Part shown: piece after piece, positions 1 to 6,461 of the stretch | Layout of the letters: each line of letters starts with the position of its first letter | How positions within the stretch are numbered: the stretch's first letter is position 1 | DNA from: an uncultured Alphaproteobacteria bacterium | GTDB lineage: Bacteria; Pseudomonadota; Alphaproteobacteria; UBA7985; CAJQQZ01 | Direction of reading: 5' to 3' | Assembly: GCA_905480445.1 (NCBI GenBank) | Contig: CAJQQJ010000339.1 | Location: forward strand, 1-6,830 | Length of the DNA: 6,830 bases | Made by a program: the position numbers and the translations under genes | The notes under the pieces: model-generated | What the model was told of the DNA's origin: nothing | Database searches by the model: none | Seen by the model: only the letters and a program-made list of their open reading frames with translations

Positions 1-1
1 A

Positions 2-76
2 GCGGTGGGCGCTGCATTTGGATTGCCCGTCGGTTACTGCGATGAAAATGAAGCTTGTGCGGTTTTTCGGAGATAA
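2..76 (+). CDS. Possible C-terminal end of an unidentified plus-strand gene (5' truncated)
   Basis: Frame 2 is open from the left edge to a TAA at 74-76 and would end in GLPVGYCDENEACAVFRR. The other two plus-strand frames are less attractive; frame 1 reaches a stop at about base 43. The stretch is more GC-rich and codon-like than the AT-rich DNA after it, and an inverted repeat starts directly behind the stop (77-106). These are the only arguments for a real gene end. Twenty-four codons are too few to assign a family, and I do not recognise the sequence. The two cysteines about six residues apart near the C-terminus are the only notable trait. It could equally be chance open frame. Confidence 0.3.
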   Translation, partial: AVGAAFGLPVGYCDENEACAVFRR

Positions 77-234
77 CCAGAATCTTCCCAATTGAAATTG
101 GTCTGGAAAAAATCCCAATAAATTGAACTTGTTTAAACCACTTGGCGCGCTTATCTGATCATCAAGGGACTGAAAAATCTTTAATACTGTCATCCCGAGC
201 GCAGTATGCTGCGAATCAAAGTTAAGAGGAAAAC
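77..234. other. Spacer upstream of the aldehyde dehydrogenase gene, with two inverted repeats
   Basis: This AT-rich spacer shows no gene. Bases 77-106 form an imperfect inverted repeat: CCAGA (77-81) pairs with TCTGG (102-106) and CCAAT (88-92) with ATTGG (97-101), with TGAA in the loop and a one-sided bulge. It is followed by A residues rather than T, so it is a poor intrinsic terminator. Bases 200-213 form a second small hairpin (CGCAG, TATG loop, CTGCG) just before the ribosome binding site AGAGG at 225-229, which lies 5 nt from the ATG at 235. I found no convincing -35/-10 pair. TAATAC at 182-187 is a possible -10 without a good -35. Confidence 0.4.
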
Positions 235-1677
235 ATGGAACAGAAAACCAACTTTTACATAAATGGTGCTTGGGTTGCGCCGGCCGAACCAAGAGAAATG
301 GCTGTTATTAATCCGGCGACCGAAGAAGCGTTCGCAACAATCTCTCTGGGTTCGAAAGTTGACGTTGACAAGGCTGTTGCCGCTGCACGCACTGCCTTTG
401 AAAGCTACAGCCAGTCCTCAGTTGAAGAGCGCGTCGAACTGTTGACTAAACTTGCTGAAGTTTATGGCAATCGCTCTGATGAAATGGCAAAGGCCATCTC
501 TTCAGAGATGGGCGCGCCTATGACATTAGCTACAACGGCTCAGGCTGCCGCTGGACGTGGTCATATCAAAGCTTTCATTCGTGCCTTGAAAGAGTTTCAG
601 TTTGAGCACCCATTCAATGACCAGGGTGAACAAATTGTGCATGAAGCCATTGGCGTTTGTGGTTTGATCACACCTTGGAATTGGCCAATGAATCAAGTTG
701 CTTTGAAAGTCGCGCCGGCTCTGGGTGTTGGCTGTACGGTTCTTTTGAAGCCAAGCGAGATCGCACCGACATCTTCCATGCTTTTTGCTGAGTTCATTGA
801 CGAAGCTGGTTTCCCAGCCGGTACTTTCAACCTTGTTAACGGCGATGGCCCATCAGTCGGCGAAGCAATGTCAGCGCACCCTGACATCGACATGATGTCC
901 TTCACTGGTTCCACACGCGCCGGTAAAGCTGTCACGATTGCCTCCGCCGATAGTGTCAAACGTGTAAGTCTTGAGCTTGGTGGCAAGTCCCCAAACATCG
1001 TTTTTGCAGATGCTGACGTTGAGCGTGCCGTTAAGACAGGCGTCTTGCATTGCATGAACAACACTGGCCAGTCTTGTAATGCCCCAACGCGCATGTTGGT
1101 TGAACGCCCTGTTTATGACCAAGCGGTTGAGGTTGCAAAAGCGACTGCAGCCAAGATCCAATCCGGCAATCCTGCAGAGGAAGGCCGTCATATGGGCCCT
1201 CTTGTCAGCGAAATGCAGTTCAACAAGGTGCAGGGTCTGATCGAAGAGGGTGTTAAAGAAGGTGCCAAATTGATTGCTGGTGGTCCCGGTCGCCCAGAAG
1301 GTTTCAAGAAGGGCTACTTTGTTAAGCCAACGATCTTTGCCGATGTGAACAACGAGATGACGATTGCTCGTGAAGAGGTCTTTGGTCCGGTTCTGGCGAT
1401 GATCCCCTTTGAAGGTGAAGCAGAAGCGGTTCAGATCGCCAATGACACGCCTTACGGTTTGGCAGCCTACCTTAGTTCTGGTGATCCAGCCAAAGCGAAC
1501 CGTGTTGCTAAGAAGCTCCGTGCTGGCATGGTGATGATTAACGGTGCGAACCGACCAGCAGGCAGCCCATTTGGTGGCTACAAACAGTCTGGTAATGGCC
1601 GCGAAGGTGGCAAGTGGGGTCTGGAAGACTTCCTTGAAGTCAAAGCCGTGAGTGGATACGCGCAAGCCGCTGAATAA
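235..1677 (+). CDS. Aldehyde dehydrogenase family protein, NAD(P)+-dependent
   Basis: A complete 480-residue cytosolic enzyme of the ALDH superfamily, which oxidises aldehydes to carboxylic acids with NAD(P)+. The catalytic set is intact: N149 in TPWNWP (oxyanion hole), K172 and E175 in KPSE (cofactor ribose), the FTGST loop at 223-227, general base E247 in ELGGK, nucleophile C281 in NNTGQSCN, and E381 in EEVFGPV. Glutamate at 175 usually goes with NAD+ preference. The GQSCNAPTRM context resembles the subgroup around CddD (6-oxolauric acid dehydrogenase), but that is recalled family knowledge, and the substrate cannot be read from sequence. The start is supported by AGAGG 5 nt before ATG. The gene stands alone on its strand, so context gives no pathway. 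A terminator follows directly. Confidence 0.95.
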   Translation: MEQKTNFYINGAWVAPAEPREMAVINPATEEAFATISLGSKVDVDKAVAAARTAFESYSQSSVEERVELLTKLAEVYGNRSDEMAKAISSEMGAPMTLATTAQAAAGRGHIKAFIRALKEFQFEHPFNDQGEQIVHEAIGVCGLITPWNWPMNQVALKVAPALGVGCTVLLKPSEIAPTSSMLFAEFIDEAGFPAGTFNLVNGDGPSVGEAMSAHPDIDMMSFTGSTRAGKAVTIASADSVKRVSLELGGKSPNIVFADADVERAVKTGVLHCMNNTGQSCNAPTRMLVERPVYDQAVEVAKATAAKIQSGNPAEEGRHMGPLVSEMQFNKVQGLIEEGVKEGAKLIAGGPGRPEGFKKGYFVKPTIFADVNNEMTIAREEVFGPVLAMIPFEGEAEAVQIANDTPYGLAAYLSSGDPAKANRVAKKLRAGMVMINGANRPAGSPFGGYKQSGNGREGGKWGLEDFLEVKAVSGYAQAAE

Positions 1678-1702
1678 ACACGCAGTGACGCCTAAGACTA
1701 CT

Positions 1703-1736
1703 AAGCTCCCTACCGAAAGGCGGGGGGCTTTTTTTT
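1703..1736 (+). terminator. Intrinsic terminator of the aldehyde dehydrogenase gene
   Basis: AAGCTCCC (1703-1710) pairs with GGGGGGCTT (1722-1730) around a short CC/GG extension with a GAAA tetraloop (1715-1718). Eight T residues follow at 1729-1736. The stem has one G-T pair and a small bulge. The T-tract reaches into the stop codon of the convergent trkH gene (TAA read from 1737-1735). In the trkH direction the hairpin is not followed by a T-run, so efficient termination of trkH here is doubtful. Confidence 0.85.
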
Positions 1737-3180
1737 AGTCTCTCCAAAAACTTGGTAGCAGAATGACTAAAACTGAAAAGAGCTCTAAGCGACCCAGTAA
1801 CATCCCCGCTGACATAGCCCATTTGGCGCTGTCTGGAAGCGTTGAGAAGTTGCCGTTGGGACCGATGACGTCCCCCAGTCCTGGGCCAACGTTCGCGACT
1901 GCTGTCGCCGCTCCCGTGATGGCTGTTACTAGATCCAATCCACAAGCCCCTAAAATCAATGCCAATACTGCGAAGGTTGAGATGAAGAGGCAGAAGAATC
2001 CCATGACCGACGTCGGCACGTCCTCAGGCATTGGTTTGCCGTTGTAGTAAGGAATGAAGATGCCGTTGGGTTGTACCAGGCGGCTCATTTGTACTCTGGC
2101 AGCAGCAAAGAGGACTTGGAACCGGAAGATTTTGATGCCGCAGGTTGTCGACCCAGCGCAGCCACCAATGAACATAACAATGAACATCAGTGCCACCGCA
2201 AATCCGCCCCAGGAGCCGTAATCAGCTGTTGAATAGCCTGTTCCGGTCATAATGGAGGTGACGTTGAAGGCCGAAAGTCGAATTGCATAACCTAGATTAT
2301 AATCTTGCGACCATACTAACCAAATAATCATTGACCCTACAGCGGCGCCCAAGACCGTTAGAAAAGTTCCGATCTGACCGTCTTCGAAAAAGGGTTTGAT
2401 ACCAACTCGCAATGCCACCAAAAAGACAGCAAAGGGCAGACTGCCTATGATCATCAACCCAATGACTATCCAATCGATAAGTGGGCTGTTGAAATATCCG
2501 ATCGAGGCGTCATGGCTTGAAAAGCCACCGGTCGCCAGAGAAGTCATGGCATGAATGACAGCGTCGAAAGGGCCCATACCCGCTAACCACAACAAAATGG
2601 CGCCAATGGCAGTACAGGCGCAGTAAAGGGTCAAAATAGCGACTGCTATTTCGGCCGCGCGCGGCAGAATTTTTTCACTCTGATCGAAGGCTTCGGTTTT
2701 AAAAAGCTGCATGCCACCAACCTGGAGCATTGGCAAAAATGATACGGCCATCACGATAATACCGACACCGCCAAACCATTGAAGCAAGGCGCGCCATAGT
2801 AATATTCCATGCGGACTGTTGTCCAAATCCACCATCACAGTTGAGCCAGTTGTGGTGACACCGGACATGGACTCGAAAAAAGCGTCTGCTAGACTTAAAC
2901 CGTCAACTGCCAAGAGAAACGGAAGTGATCCAAATATAGCAATCGTAAGCCAGATCGCCACTGTCATGACAAAGGCTTCCTTAAGGGAGATACTTGCCTT
3001 CTTGCCCTGCGTTGTCAGGAGCAGAGCGCCACCAATGAACAATGTGATAAAAGCCGACGCTAAAAAGGCTTGCCAATCCAACGATCGATCAGCCAGAGCG
3101 ATGAGAGAAGTCATCGTCATCGCTATGGCTAGAATGATCATTAAGACCCCCACGATGAAGGCGACAGGTCTGAGATCCAT
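1735..3180 (-). CDS. trkH: TrkH family potassium uptake protein (Trk system membrane subunit)
   Basis: A 481-residue inner-membrane K+ channel-like subunit, the usual family length. The four pseudo-repeats each show a P-loop filter: TTTGST at 109-114, ATGGFS at 216-221, TGTGYST at 312-318 and NVGPGLG at 430-436. The glycine-rich segment GGCAGSTTCGIK (339-350) matches the gating loop in the third repeat, and the C-terminus carries the conserved GRLELFSVLV. Hydrophobic stretches alternate throughout, starting at about residues 6-30. AGAGG lies 7 nt before the ATG (3188-3192 on the plus strand), which fixes the start. TrkH normally works with the NAD-binding regulator TrkA; none is in this window. 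The gene is downstream of folE by 103 bp and convergent with the aldehyde dehydrogenase gene. Confidence 0.95.
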   Translation of the reverse strand: MDLRPVAFIVGVLMIILAIAMTMTSLIALADRSLDWQAFLASAFITLFIGGALLLTTQGKKASISLKEAFVMTVAIWLTIAIFGSLPFLLAVDGLSLADAFFESMSGVTTTGSTVMVDLDNSPHGILLWRALLQWFGGVGIIVMAVSFLPMLQVGGMQLFKTEAFDQSEKILPRAAEIAVAILTLYCACTAIGAILLWLAGMGPFDAVIHAMTSLATGGFSSHDASIGYFNSPLIDWIVIGLMIIGSLPFAVFLVALRVGIKPFFEDGQIGTFLTVLGAAVGSMIIWLVWSQDYNLGYAIRLSAFNVTSIMTGTGYSTADYGSWGGFAVALMFIVMFIGGCAGSTTCGIKIFRFQVLFAAARVQMSRLVQPNGIFIPYYNGKPMPEDVPTSVMGFFCLFISTFAVLALILGACGLDLVTAITGAATAVANVGPGLGDVIGPNGNFSTLPDSAKWAMSAGMLLGRLELFSVLVILLPSFWRD

Positions 3181-3213
3181 TGAGATGCCTCTTTGTCTTC
3201 TTAGCTTTAATCC

Positions 3214-3227
3214 GGCAGACTACTGCC
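3214..3227 (-). other. Small hairpin in the folE-trkH gap
   Basis: GGCAG (3214-3218) and CTGCC (3223-3227) form a 5-bp stem with a four-base loop in the 103-bp gap. In the transcribed (minus) direction it is followed by GGATTAAAG, not by a T-run, so it is not a normal intrinsic terminator. It may be a 5'-leader structure of trkH or chance. Nothing else stands out in this gap. Confidence 0.25.
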
Positions 3228-3283
3228 TATTCTTAGCGAAGAACGGTTAGCAAATCTTGTGTGAAGCCGACATGGAAGGTGAT

Positions 3284-3955
3284 TTATACAGGAGAGGCTT
3301 GGCTACTGACAGTCCCTAAAGCGTGGAACAACGTCTGGCGAACTTCTTCATCGCTCTTAAACAAGCCGGTTAGCTTGCAGGTCACCATTGAAACGTCGCC
3401 TTTGTGAACGCCTCTGGTCTTCATGCAATGATGTTCGGCTTCGACATAGACCGCGACACCCCTTGGACTAAGGGCTGCGTTCATCGCGTCCGCTATTTGG
3501 GCTGTCATCTTTTCTTGCACCTGCAAACGCTTGGCAAAAGCATTGACGATTCGTGCCATTTTGGAAATCCCAACAACGCGGCCATTGGGCAAGTAGGCAA
3601 CATGGACCTTGCCAATAATTGGCGCCATATGATGTTCACAGTGCGATTCAAAGGCAATGTCTTTTAACAAGACAATGTCATTGTAACCTTCAACTTCTCT
3701 GAAGGTCCTTGATAGCAAGTCGACGGGATCTTGTTTGTAGCCTGCAAAGTGCTCTTCGAAAGCCCGTGCAACACGCGCTGGCGTGTCAACGAGACCTTCG
3801 CGCTCGGGATTGTCCCCAGCCCAGGCCAGAAGTGTTTTGACGGCGGCTTCAGCTTCTTCACGACTGGGGCGCTCAATGTTGTTTTCATTGCCAATCTGAG
3901 CGAGAGAGTCGGTTGCAACCGATTGGGCGGAATGGATGTTATGAACAATGCTCAT
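3284..3955 (-). CDS. folE: GTP cyclohydrolase I (FolE, type IA)
   Basis: A 223-residue cytosolic enzyme that converts GTP to 7,8-dihydroneopterin triphosphate, the first step of tetrahydrofolate synthesis. It acts as a homodecamer with one zinc per subunit. The zinc ligands are visible as C106 and H109 in ESHCEHHM and C177 in EAEHHCM. The flanking histidines (H108, H175/H176) and the signature GISKMARIVNAFAKRLQVQE (129-148) are present, as is TRGVHKGD at 180-187. The first 30 or so residues are an unconserved extension. The ribosome binding site is weak (AGAAAC just before the ATG), which fits coupling to apaG 44 bp upstream. No other in-frame start is convincing. The zinc-type sequence argues against the zinc-independent type IB enzyme (FolE2). 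Confidence 0.97.
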   Translation of the reverse strand: MSIVHNIHSAQSVATDSLAQIGNENNIERPSREEAEAAVKTLLAWAGDNPEREGLVDTPARVARAFEEHFAGYKQDPVDLLSRTFREVEGYNDIVLLKDIAFESHCEHHMAPIIGKVHVAYLPNGRVVGISKMARIVNAFAKRLQVQEKMTAQIADAMNAALSPRGVAVYVEAEHHCMKTRGVHKGDVSMVTCKLTGLFKSDEEVRQTLFHALGTVSSQASPV

Positions 3956-3999
3956 TGAGGTTTCTAACGATGGTTGTGAAGAAGTAAAAGGTGAAGAAT

Positions 4000-4392
4000 C
4001 TAGTTAACAGCCTGATGACTGTATGGACTATCTAGAGAAAAGGCTGGAATGGTCACGTCGAAAAATGTTCCGTCTCCGTCTTGCATCTCATATTTTCCGG
4101 CCATGAAGCCGGAAGAAGTATCAAGCGGTGTGCCGCTCTCATATTGGAACGAATCACCGGGCCTTAATTTAGGCTGCTCCCCGACTACACCTTCTCCCTG
4201 GACCTCGGTCAGAAGGCCATAGGCATTTGTGATTTTCCATTCTCGATTGATCAACTGGACTGTTCCAGAACTGTTATTTTCAATCGTCACACGGTAAGCC
4301 CAAACGAAATGCGCGTTTTCCGGCTCCGATTGATCTTCAAGAAAGAAAGGCTCAACCGTGATCTCGATCCCTTTAGTGGTCTCGGAATACAT
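4000..4392 (-). CDS. apaG: ApaG domain protein
   Basis: A 130-residue single-domain protein with the fibronectin-like ApaG fold, at the typical family length. The family signature is clear: VTIENNSSGTVQLINREWKI at 36-55, then GEGVVGEQPKLRPGDSFQYE at 66-85, SGTPLDTSSGFMAGKYEM at 86-103, and FDVTIPAFSLD at 111-121. In enterobacteria ApaG has been linked to Co2+/Mg2+ resistance and lies next to apaH and ksgA. Its biochemical role is not settled, and those neighbours are absent here. The ATG is the only possible start, because an in-frame TAG lies two codons upstream. The nearest Shine-Dalgarno-like AGAGG (4406-4410) is 13 nt away, which is far. The gene probably heads a transcript continuing into folE. 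Confidence 0.95.
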   Translation of the reverse strand: MYSETTKGIEITVEPFFLEDQSEPENAHFVWAYRVTIENNSSGTVQLINREWKITNAYGLLTEVQGEGVVGEQPKLRPGDSFQYESGTPLDTSSGFMAGKYEMQDGDGTFFDVTIPAFSLDSPYSHQAVN

Positions 4393-4488
4393 GAACTATC
4401 GCTAGCCTCTTGTGGACGATCATTTCTAGATAAATAGGAAAGTTTCTAAAATTTTCCATAAAAATCTGAAATTTTTTGATTAGGGATG
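4393..4488 (-). other. AT-rich leader/promoter region of apaG
   Basis: About 96 bp of strongly AT-rich DNA lies between the apaG start and the ompA terminator. It must carry the apaG promoter if the terminator at 4489-4525 works. Read on the minus strand, TATTTATC and TTTAGAAACTTT are possible promoter elements, but no spacing fits a consensus well. Confidence 0.3.
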
Positions 4489-4525
4489 AAAAAATGGCTG
4501 TCCGAATAACGAACAGCCATTTTTT
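4489..4525 (-). terminator. Bidirectional intrinsic terminator between ompA-like gene and apaG
   Basis: AAAAAATGGCTGT (4489-4501) and ACAGCCATTTTTT (4513-4525) are perfect reverse complements (13 bp). A short extra C-G, G-C extension and an AATAA loop follow. Read on the minus strand, the GC stem is followed by six T residues, terminating the OmpA-like gene. Read on the plus strand, it is followed by eight T residues. With no plus-strand gene on the left, the minus direction is the working one. Confidence 0.93.
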
Positions 4526-4532
4526 TTAACTC

Positions 4533-4550
4533 TCGCTTCGTGAGAAGCGA
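4533..4550 (-). other. Second hairpin in the 3' untranslated region of the OmpA-like gene
   Basis: TCGCTTC (4533-4539) and GAAGCGA (4544-4550) form a perfect 7-bp stem with a four-base loop. It sits 13 bp after the stop codon and 7 bp before the terminator stem. It has no T-run of its own, so it is more likely a stabilising or processing element, or part of a 3'-end-derived small RNA, than a terminator. Confidence 0.5.
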
Positions 4551-4563
4551 TTGCTAACTTTGC

Positions 4564-5079
4564 TTAGTTGATCGCGATGAATTCAACGCGACGGTTCATA
4601 GCACGGCCTTCAGTAGTACCGTTGTCAGCAATTGGACGAGCTTCACCAACTGAGCGTGTGCTCAGGTTGGAAGAAGTTACACCCTTAGTTACGAGGTATG
4701 AAACTACAGAGTTCGCACGACGCTTAGCAAGGCTAGCGTTGTATGAGTCAGAACCTTGTGCATCAGTGTGACCTTCGACTACAAACTTCTGACCAGAAGC
4801 TACAATAGCAGCAGCCTGGCTGTCGAGAAGAGCGCGAGCGCCTTCTTTCAAAGTTGCAGAACCAGAATCAAACAGTACGTCGCCTGTAAGACGAGCAACG
4901 ACCTTAACTTTGGAAGCAGAGCTAAGGCAAGAGCCGTAGCGTGTTTGCATCGCGCCGCCGTAGCGAGTTTGCATTGCGTCGCCGTAACGTGTCTGCATTT
5001 CGCAAGAAGCGGATGCAGTCATCGCAGAAGCGGCTGAGATCAAACCGGCTGCAGCAACTGTAAGAACGATTTTCTTCAT
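4564..5079 (-). CDS. Small OmpA-like peptidoglycan-binding protein with MQTRYG repeats
   Basis: 171 residues from the ATG at 5079. AAGGAAA (5088-5094) precedes that ATG, and residues 1-24 form a standard signal peptide (KK, hydrophobic core, cleavage near ASA/SC). An in-frame ATG at 5118 would add 13 residues, bury the signal peptide and lacks a ribosome binding site. After the signal come C26, three octapeptides MQTRYG-DA/GA/SC (28-51, closing with C51), and a C-terminal OmpA domain (about 64-171). The domain has D106 in EGHTDAQG and R121 in NASLAKRR, spaced as in meso-diaminopimelate-binding OmpA domains, and ends NRRVEF. There is no beta-barrel. A lipobox is poor (SAS before C26), so it is probably periplasmic rather than a Pal-type lipoprotein. 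Codons look biased as in highly expressed genes. It probably links to peptidoglycan; its partner is unknown. Confidence 0.92.
   Translation of the reverse strand: MKKIVLTVAAAGLISAASAMTASASCEMQTRYGDAMQTRYGGAMQTRYGSCLSSASKVKVVARLTGDVLFDSGSATLKEGARALLDSQAAAIVASGQKFVVEGHTDAQGSDSYNASLAKRRANSVVSYLVTKGVTSSNLSTRSVGEARPIADNGTTEGRAMNRRVEFIAIN
4927..4998 (-). repeat. Three 24-bp tandem repeats coding for MQTRYGxx
   Basis: Three contiguous 24-bp units (4998-4975, 4974-4951, 4950-4927) code for MQTRYGDA, MQTRYGGA and MQTRYGSC. The first six residues are identical in all units. The bases differ at silent sites (CAG/CAA/CAA, ACA/ACT/ACA, CGT/CGC/CGC), so the peptide rather than the DNA is conserved. Confidence 0.95.
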
Positions 5080-5087
5080 TTTTTTCG

Positions 5088-5094
5088 TTTCCTT
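5088..5094 (-). promoter_or_regulatory. Ribosome binding site fixing the OmpA-like start
   Basis: AAGGAAA on the minus strand lies about 8 nt before the ATG at 5079. It selects this start over the in-frame ATG at 5118, which has no such site in front. Confidence 0.75.
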
Positions 5095-5110
5095 AAGCAG
5101 CAATTTTACT

Positions 5111-5124
5111 TTTATCATGATAAA
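5111..5124. promoter_or_regulatory. 14-bp perfect palindrome upstream of the OmpA-like gene
   Basis: TTTATCATGATAAA is its own reverse complement. It lies 32 bp before the proposed ATG and contains the rejected upstream ATG. It could be an operator for a dimeric regulator, or a stem in the mRNA leader. With 14 bp in AT-rich DNA, chance is possible. Confidence 0.4.
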
Positions 5125-5378
5125 GGGCTACTAACACCGTTGTGGAGTCTTCACAATGAGCCTTGGGTTCTTGATTTTTTTTCCCCAAAGTAATCCCCTT
5201 GATCGGAAACCCCATTCCGTTTGAGTGTGCTTTTCACCCAGAAATGTATTTATCAAGCTTTCACTGAGATTGCCAGACTGAAAAAGTTGCGATCCAACCC
5301 AAAACAGCCATGAATCGGTCCAAAACAGGGTTCTTGCCCTAGGATAGTGACTTTTGCGCACTTCTTGTGGTTTTTTGG
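5125..5378 (-). other. ctaA to OmpA-like gene spacer; no supported gene
   Basis: This stretch must contain the OmpA-like gene's promoter, but no -35/-10 pair is convincing. TTGTGA near 5150 followed 17 nt later by TAGTAG is the best candidate on the minus strand, and it is weak. A GTG-started 76-codon frame covers 5361-5131 but has no ribosome binding site, is rich in tryptophan and arginine and resembles no family. CTGTTTTGG occurs twice about 22 bp apart, and three GGGG runs lie within about 32 bp. No clear terminator for ctaA was found; an AGGG/CCCT stem near 5330-5342 is short. Confidence 0.4.
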
Positions 5379-6461
5379 TTACAGTTTATCGGAGTTAGAA
5401 TCGGAATCATTAGGCAGAATTTCGAAATAGAAGCAGCGAATTCCGAGAATCAATAGGATAATGGCCCCAGCTTGATGCATGGCACCGGCCCAAATCGGCA
5501 CAATTAGCAGCAAAGTGGTCACGCCGAGAGCAGCCTGACACCAAACCCAACAGCCCAGGTGAAGCCAATGTAGACTTTTTCGATCTCTATCTTGGCTCAA
5601 ATATCGTCCCAAGCAGCCCAATGTCACTAGAATCGTCGTTGTAATTGCGAGCCAACGGTGATTCCATTGGACAGCCGTTGGATTCTCGAAAATGTCGGCA
5701 AAGAAACCTCTACCGGTGGCATAGTCAACTGGCAGGATTTCACCGCCCATTAAGGGGAATGTGTTGTAAATGACACCTGCATTTAGGCCGGCGACGAAGG
5801 CTCCAGAGATGACGGTTATGCCAATCGCAGTCAAAGCGATTAAGCTGTAGGCTTTTGAATTAGAGTCGATTTTTAGGCTCTGCGCTTTGCCATGCTTTAT
5901 GTTTAGGTAAAGCCAAAGCAGATAAGACAGCAAGACAAGCGCTAAGCCAAGATGGGCTGCTAACCGGTATTGACTGACATCTGTGCGGTCACCAAATCCG
6001 CTTGAGACCATGTACCATCCTAACAGGCCCTGCGCGCCACCTAAAAGGAGAGCAACAAGTAGATGTTTTTTGATCCAGCTTGGCAACCAGCCCTTCGCCC
6101 AAAAGACGACCAACGGTCCAATGTAAATCAAGCCGATTAGACGACCGAGAAAGCGATGGGCCCATTCCCACCAAAAAATGGTTTTGAATTCCGCCAACGT
6201 CATATCCGGATTGTCCCACTTATATTCGGGGATCGTCTTATAGAGCGCGAAAACACGTTCCCATTCTACCTGGCTCAAAGGTGGCAAAGTTCCCTTAATT
6301 GGAGCCCACTCCATGATGGATAGGCCCGACTCGGTCAGCCTTGTCACGGCACCAATCACAGCCATTAAGAAGATTGTAGCCACAACAAAAAGCAGCCAAA
6401 GGCAGATTGTTTGAGTTTTTGGCGAAAATTCTTGAGAATTCGAGTCGATCATATTTGGCAT
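5379..6461 (-). CDS. ctaA: Heme A synthase (COX15/CtaA family)
   Basis: A 360-residue integral membrane enzyme that oxidises the C8 methyl of heme O to a formyl group, giving heme A for aa3-type cytochrome c oxidase. Eight hydrophobic segments lie at about 18-40, 103-122, 132-150, 166-187, 205-227, 267-285, 297-319 and 323-346. The four heme-ligand histidines are in place: H102 in WEWAHRFLGR, H170 in RLAAHL, H268 in WNHRW and H329 in GAMHQAGA. The RLTESGLSIMEWAPIKG segment (41-57) and NTFPLM (233-238) are typical of the alphaproteobacterial/mitochondrial branch. The Bacillus-type loop cysteine pair is absent; cysteines lie only at 20, 283, 304, 308 and 343. The start could also be M4 (6452), since neither ATG has a strong ribosome binding site. 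No oxidase or ctaB gene is in the window. It diverges from the lipoprotein gene. Confidence 0.96.
   Translation of the reverse strand: MPNMIDSNSQEFSPKTQTICLWLLFVVATIFLMAVIGAVTRLTESGLSIMEWAPIKGTLPPLSQVEWERVFALYKTIPEYKWDNPDMTLAEFKTIFWWEWAHRFLGRLIGLIYIGPLVVFWAKGWLPSWIKKHLLVALLLGGAQGLLGWYMVSSGFGDRTDVSQYRLAAHLGLALVLLSYLLWLYLNIKHGKAQSLKIDSNSKAYSLIALTAIGITVISGAFVAGLNAGVIYNTFPLMGGEILPVDYATGRGFFADIFENPTAVQWNHRWLAITTTILVTLGCLGRYLSQDRDRKSLHWLHLGCWVWCQAALGVTTLLLIVPIWAGAMHQAGAIILLILGIRCFYFEILPNDSDSNSDKL

Noticed and set aside
77..106. Intrinsic terminator behind the possible left-edge gene
   Set aside because: The stem has a one-sided six-base bulge and is followed by A residues rather than T, so it is listed only as an inverted repeat in the spacer.
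871..1665. 264-codon open frame antisense to the aldehyde dehydrogenase gene
   Set aside because: The sense frame has every catalytic motif of the ALDH family. The antisense product has no recognisable family and is explained by the sense-strand codon composition.
3956..3999. Possible tetrahydrofolate riboswitch before folE
   Set aside because: Such riboswitches are known upstream of folE in some alphaproteobacteria, but this gap is only 44 bp, is AT-rich and lacks the G-rich conserved core.
5000..5010. Lipobox at C26 of the OmpA-like protein, making it a Pal-type lipoprotein
   Set aside because: The residues before C26 are S-A-S, without the Leu/Val/Ile expected at -3. The signal peptidase I site near ASA/SC fits better.
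5080..5118. Upstream ATG giving a 184-residue OmpA-like protein
   Set aside because: It would put 13 polar/basic residues before a normal signal peptide, lies within a palindrome and lacks a Shine-Dalgarno, whereas the ATG at 5079 has one.
5180..5215. Possible G-quadruplex (runs of four G on the minus strand)
   Set aside because: Only three G4 runs are close together, and their 9-11 base loops are longer than a convincing motif allows.
5131..5361. 76-codon GTG-started frame in the ctaA to OmpA-like spacer
   Set aside because: It has no ribosome binding site, odd composition (many Trp, Arg and Phe) and no family resemblance, and it overlaps the region that must hold the OmpA-like promoter. 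Kept only as a remark.
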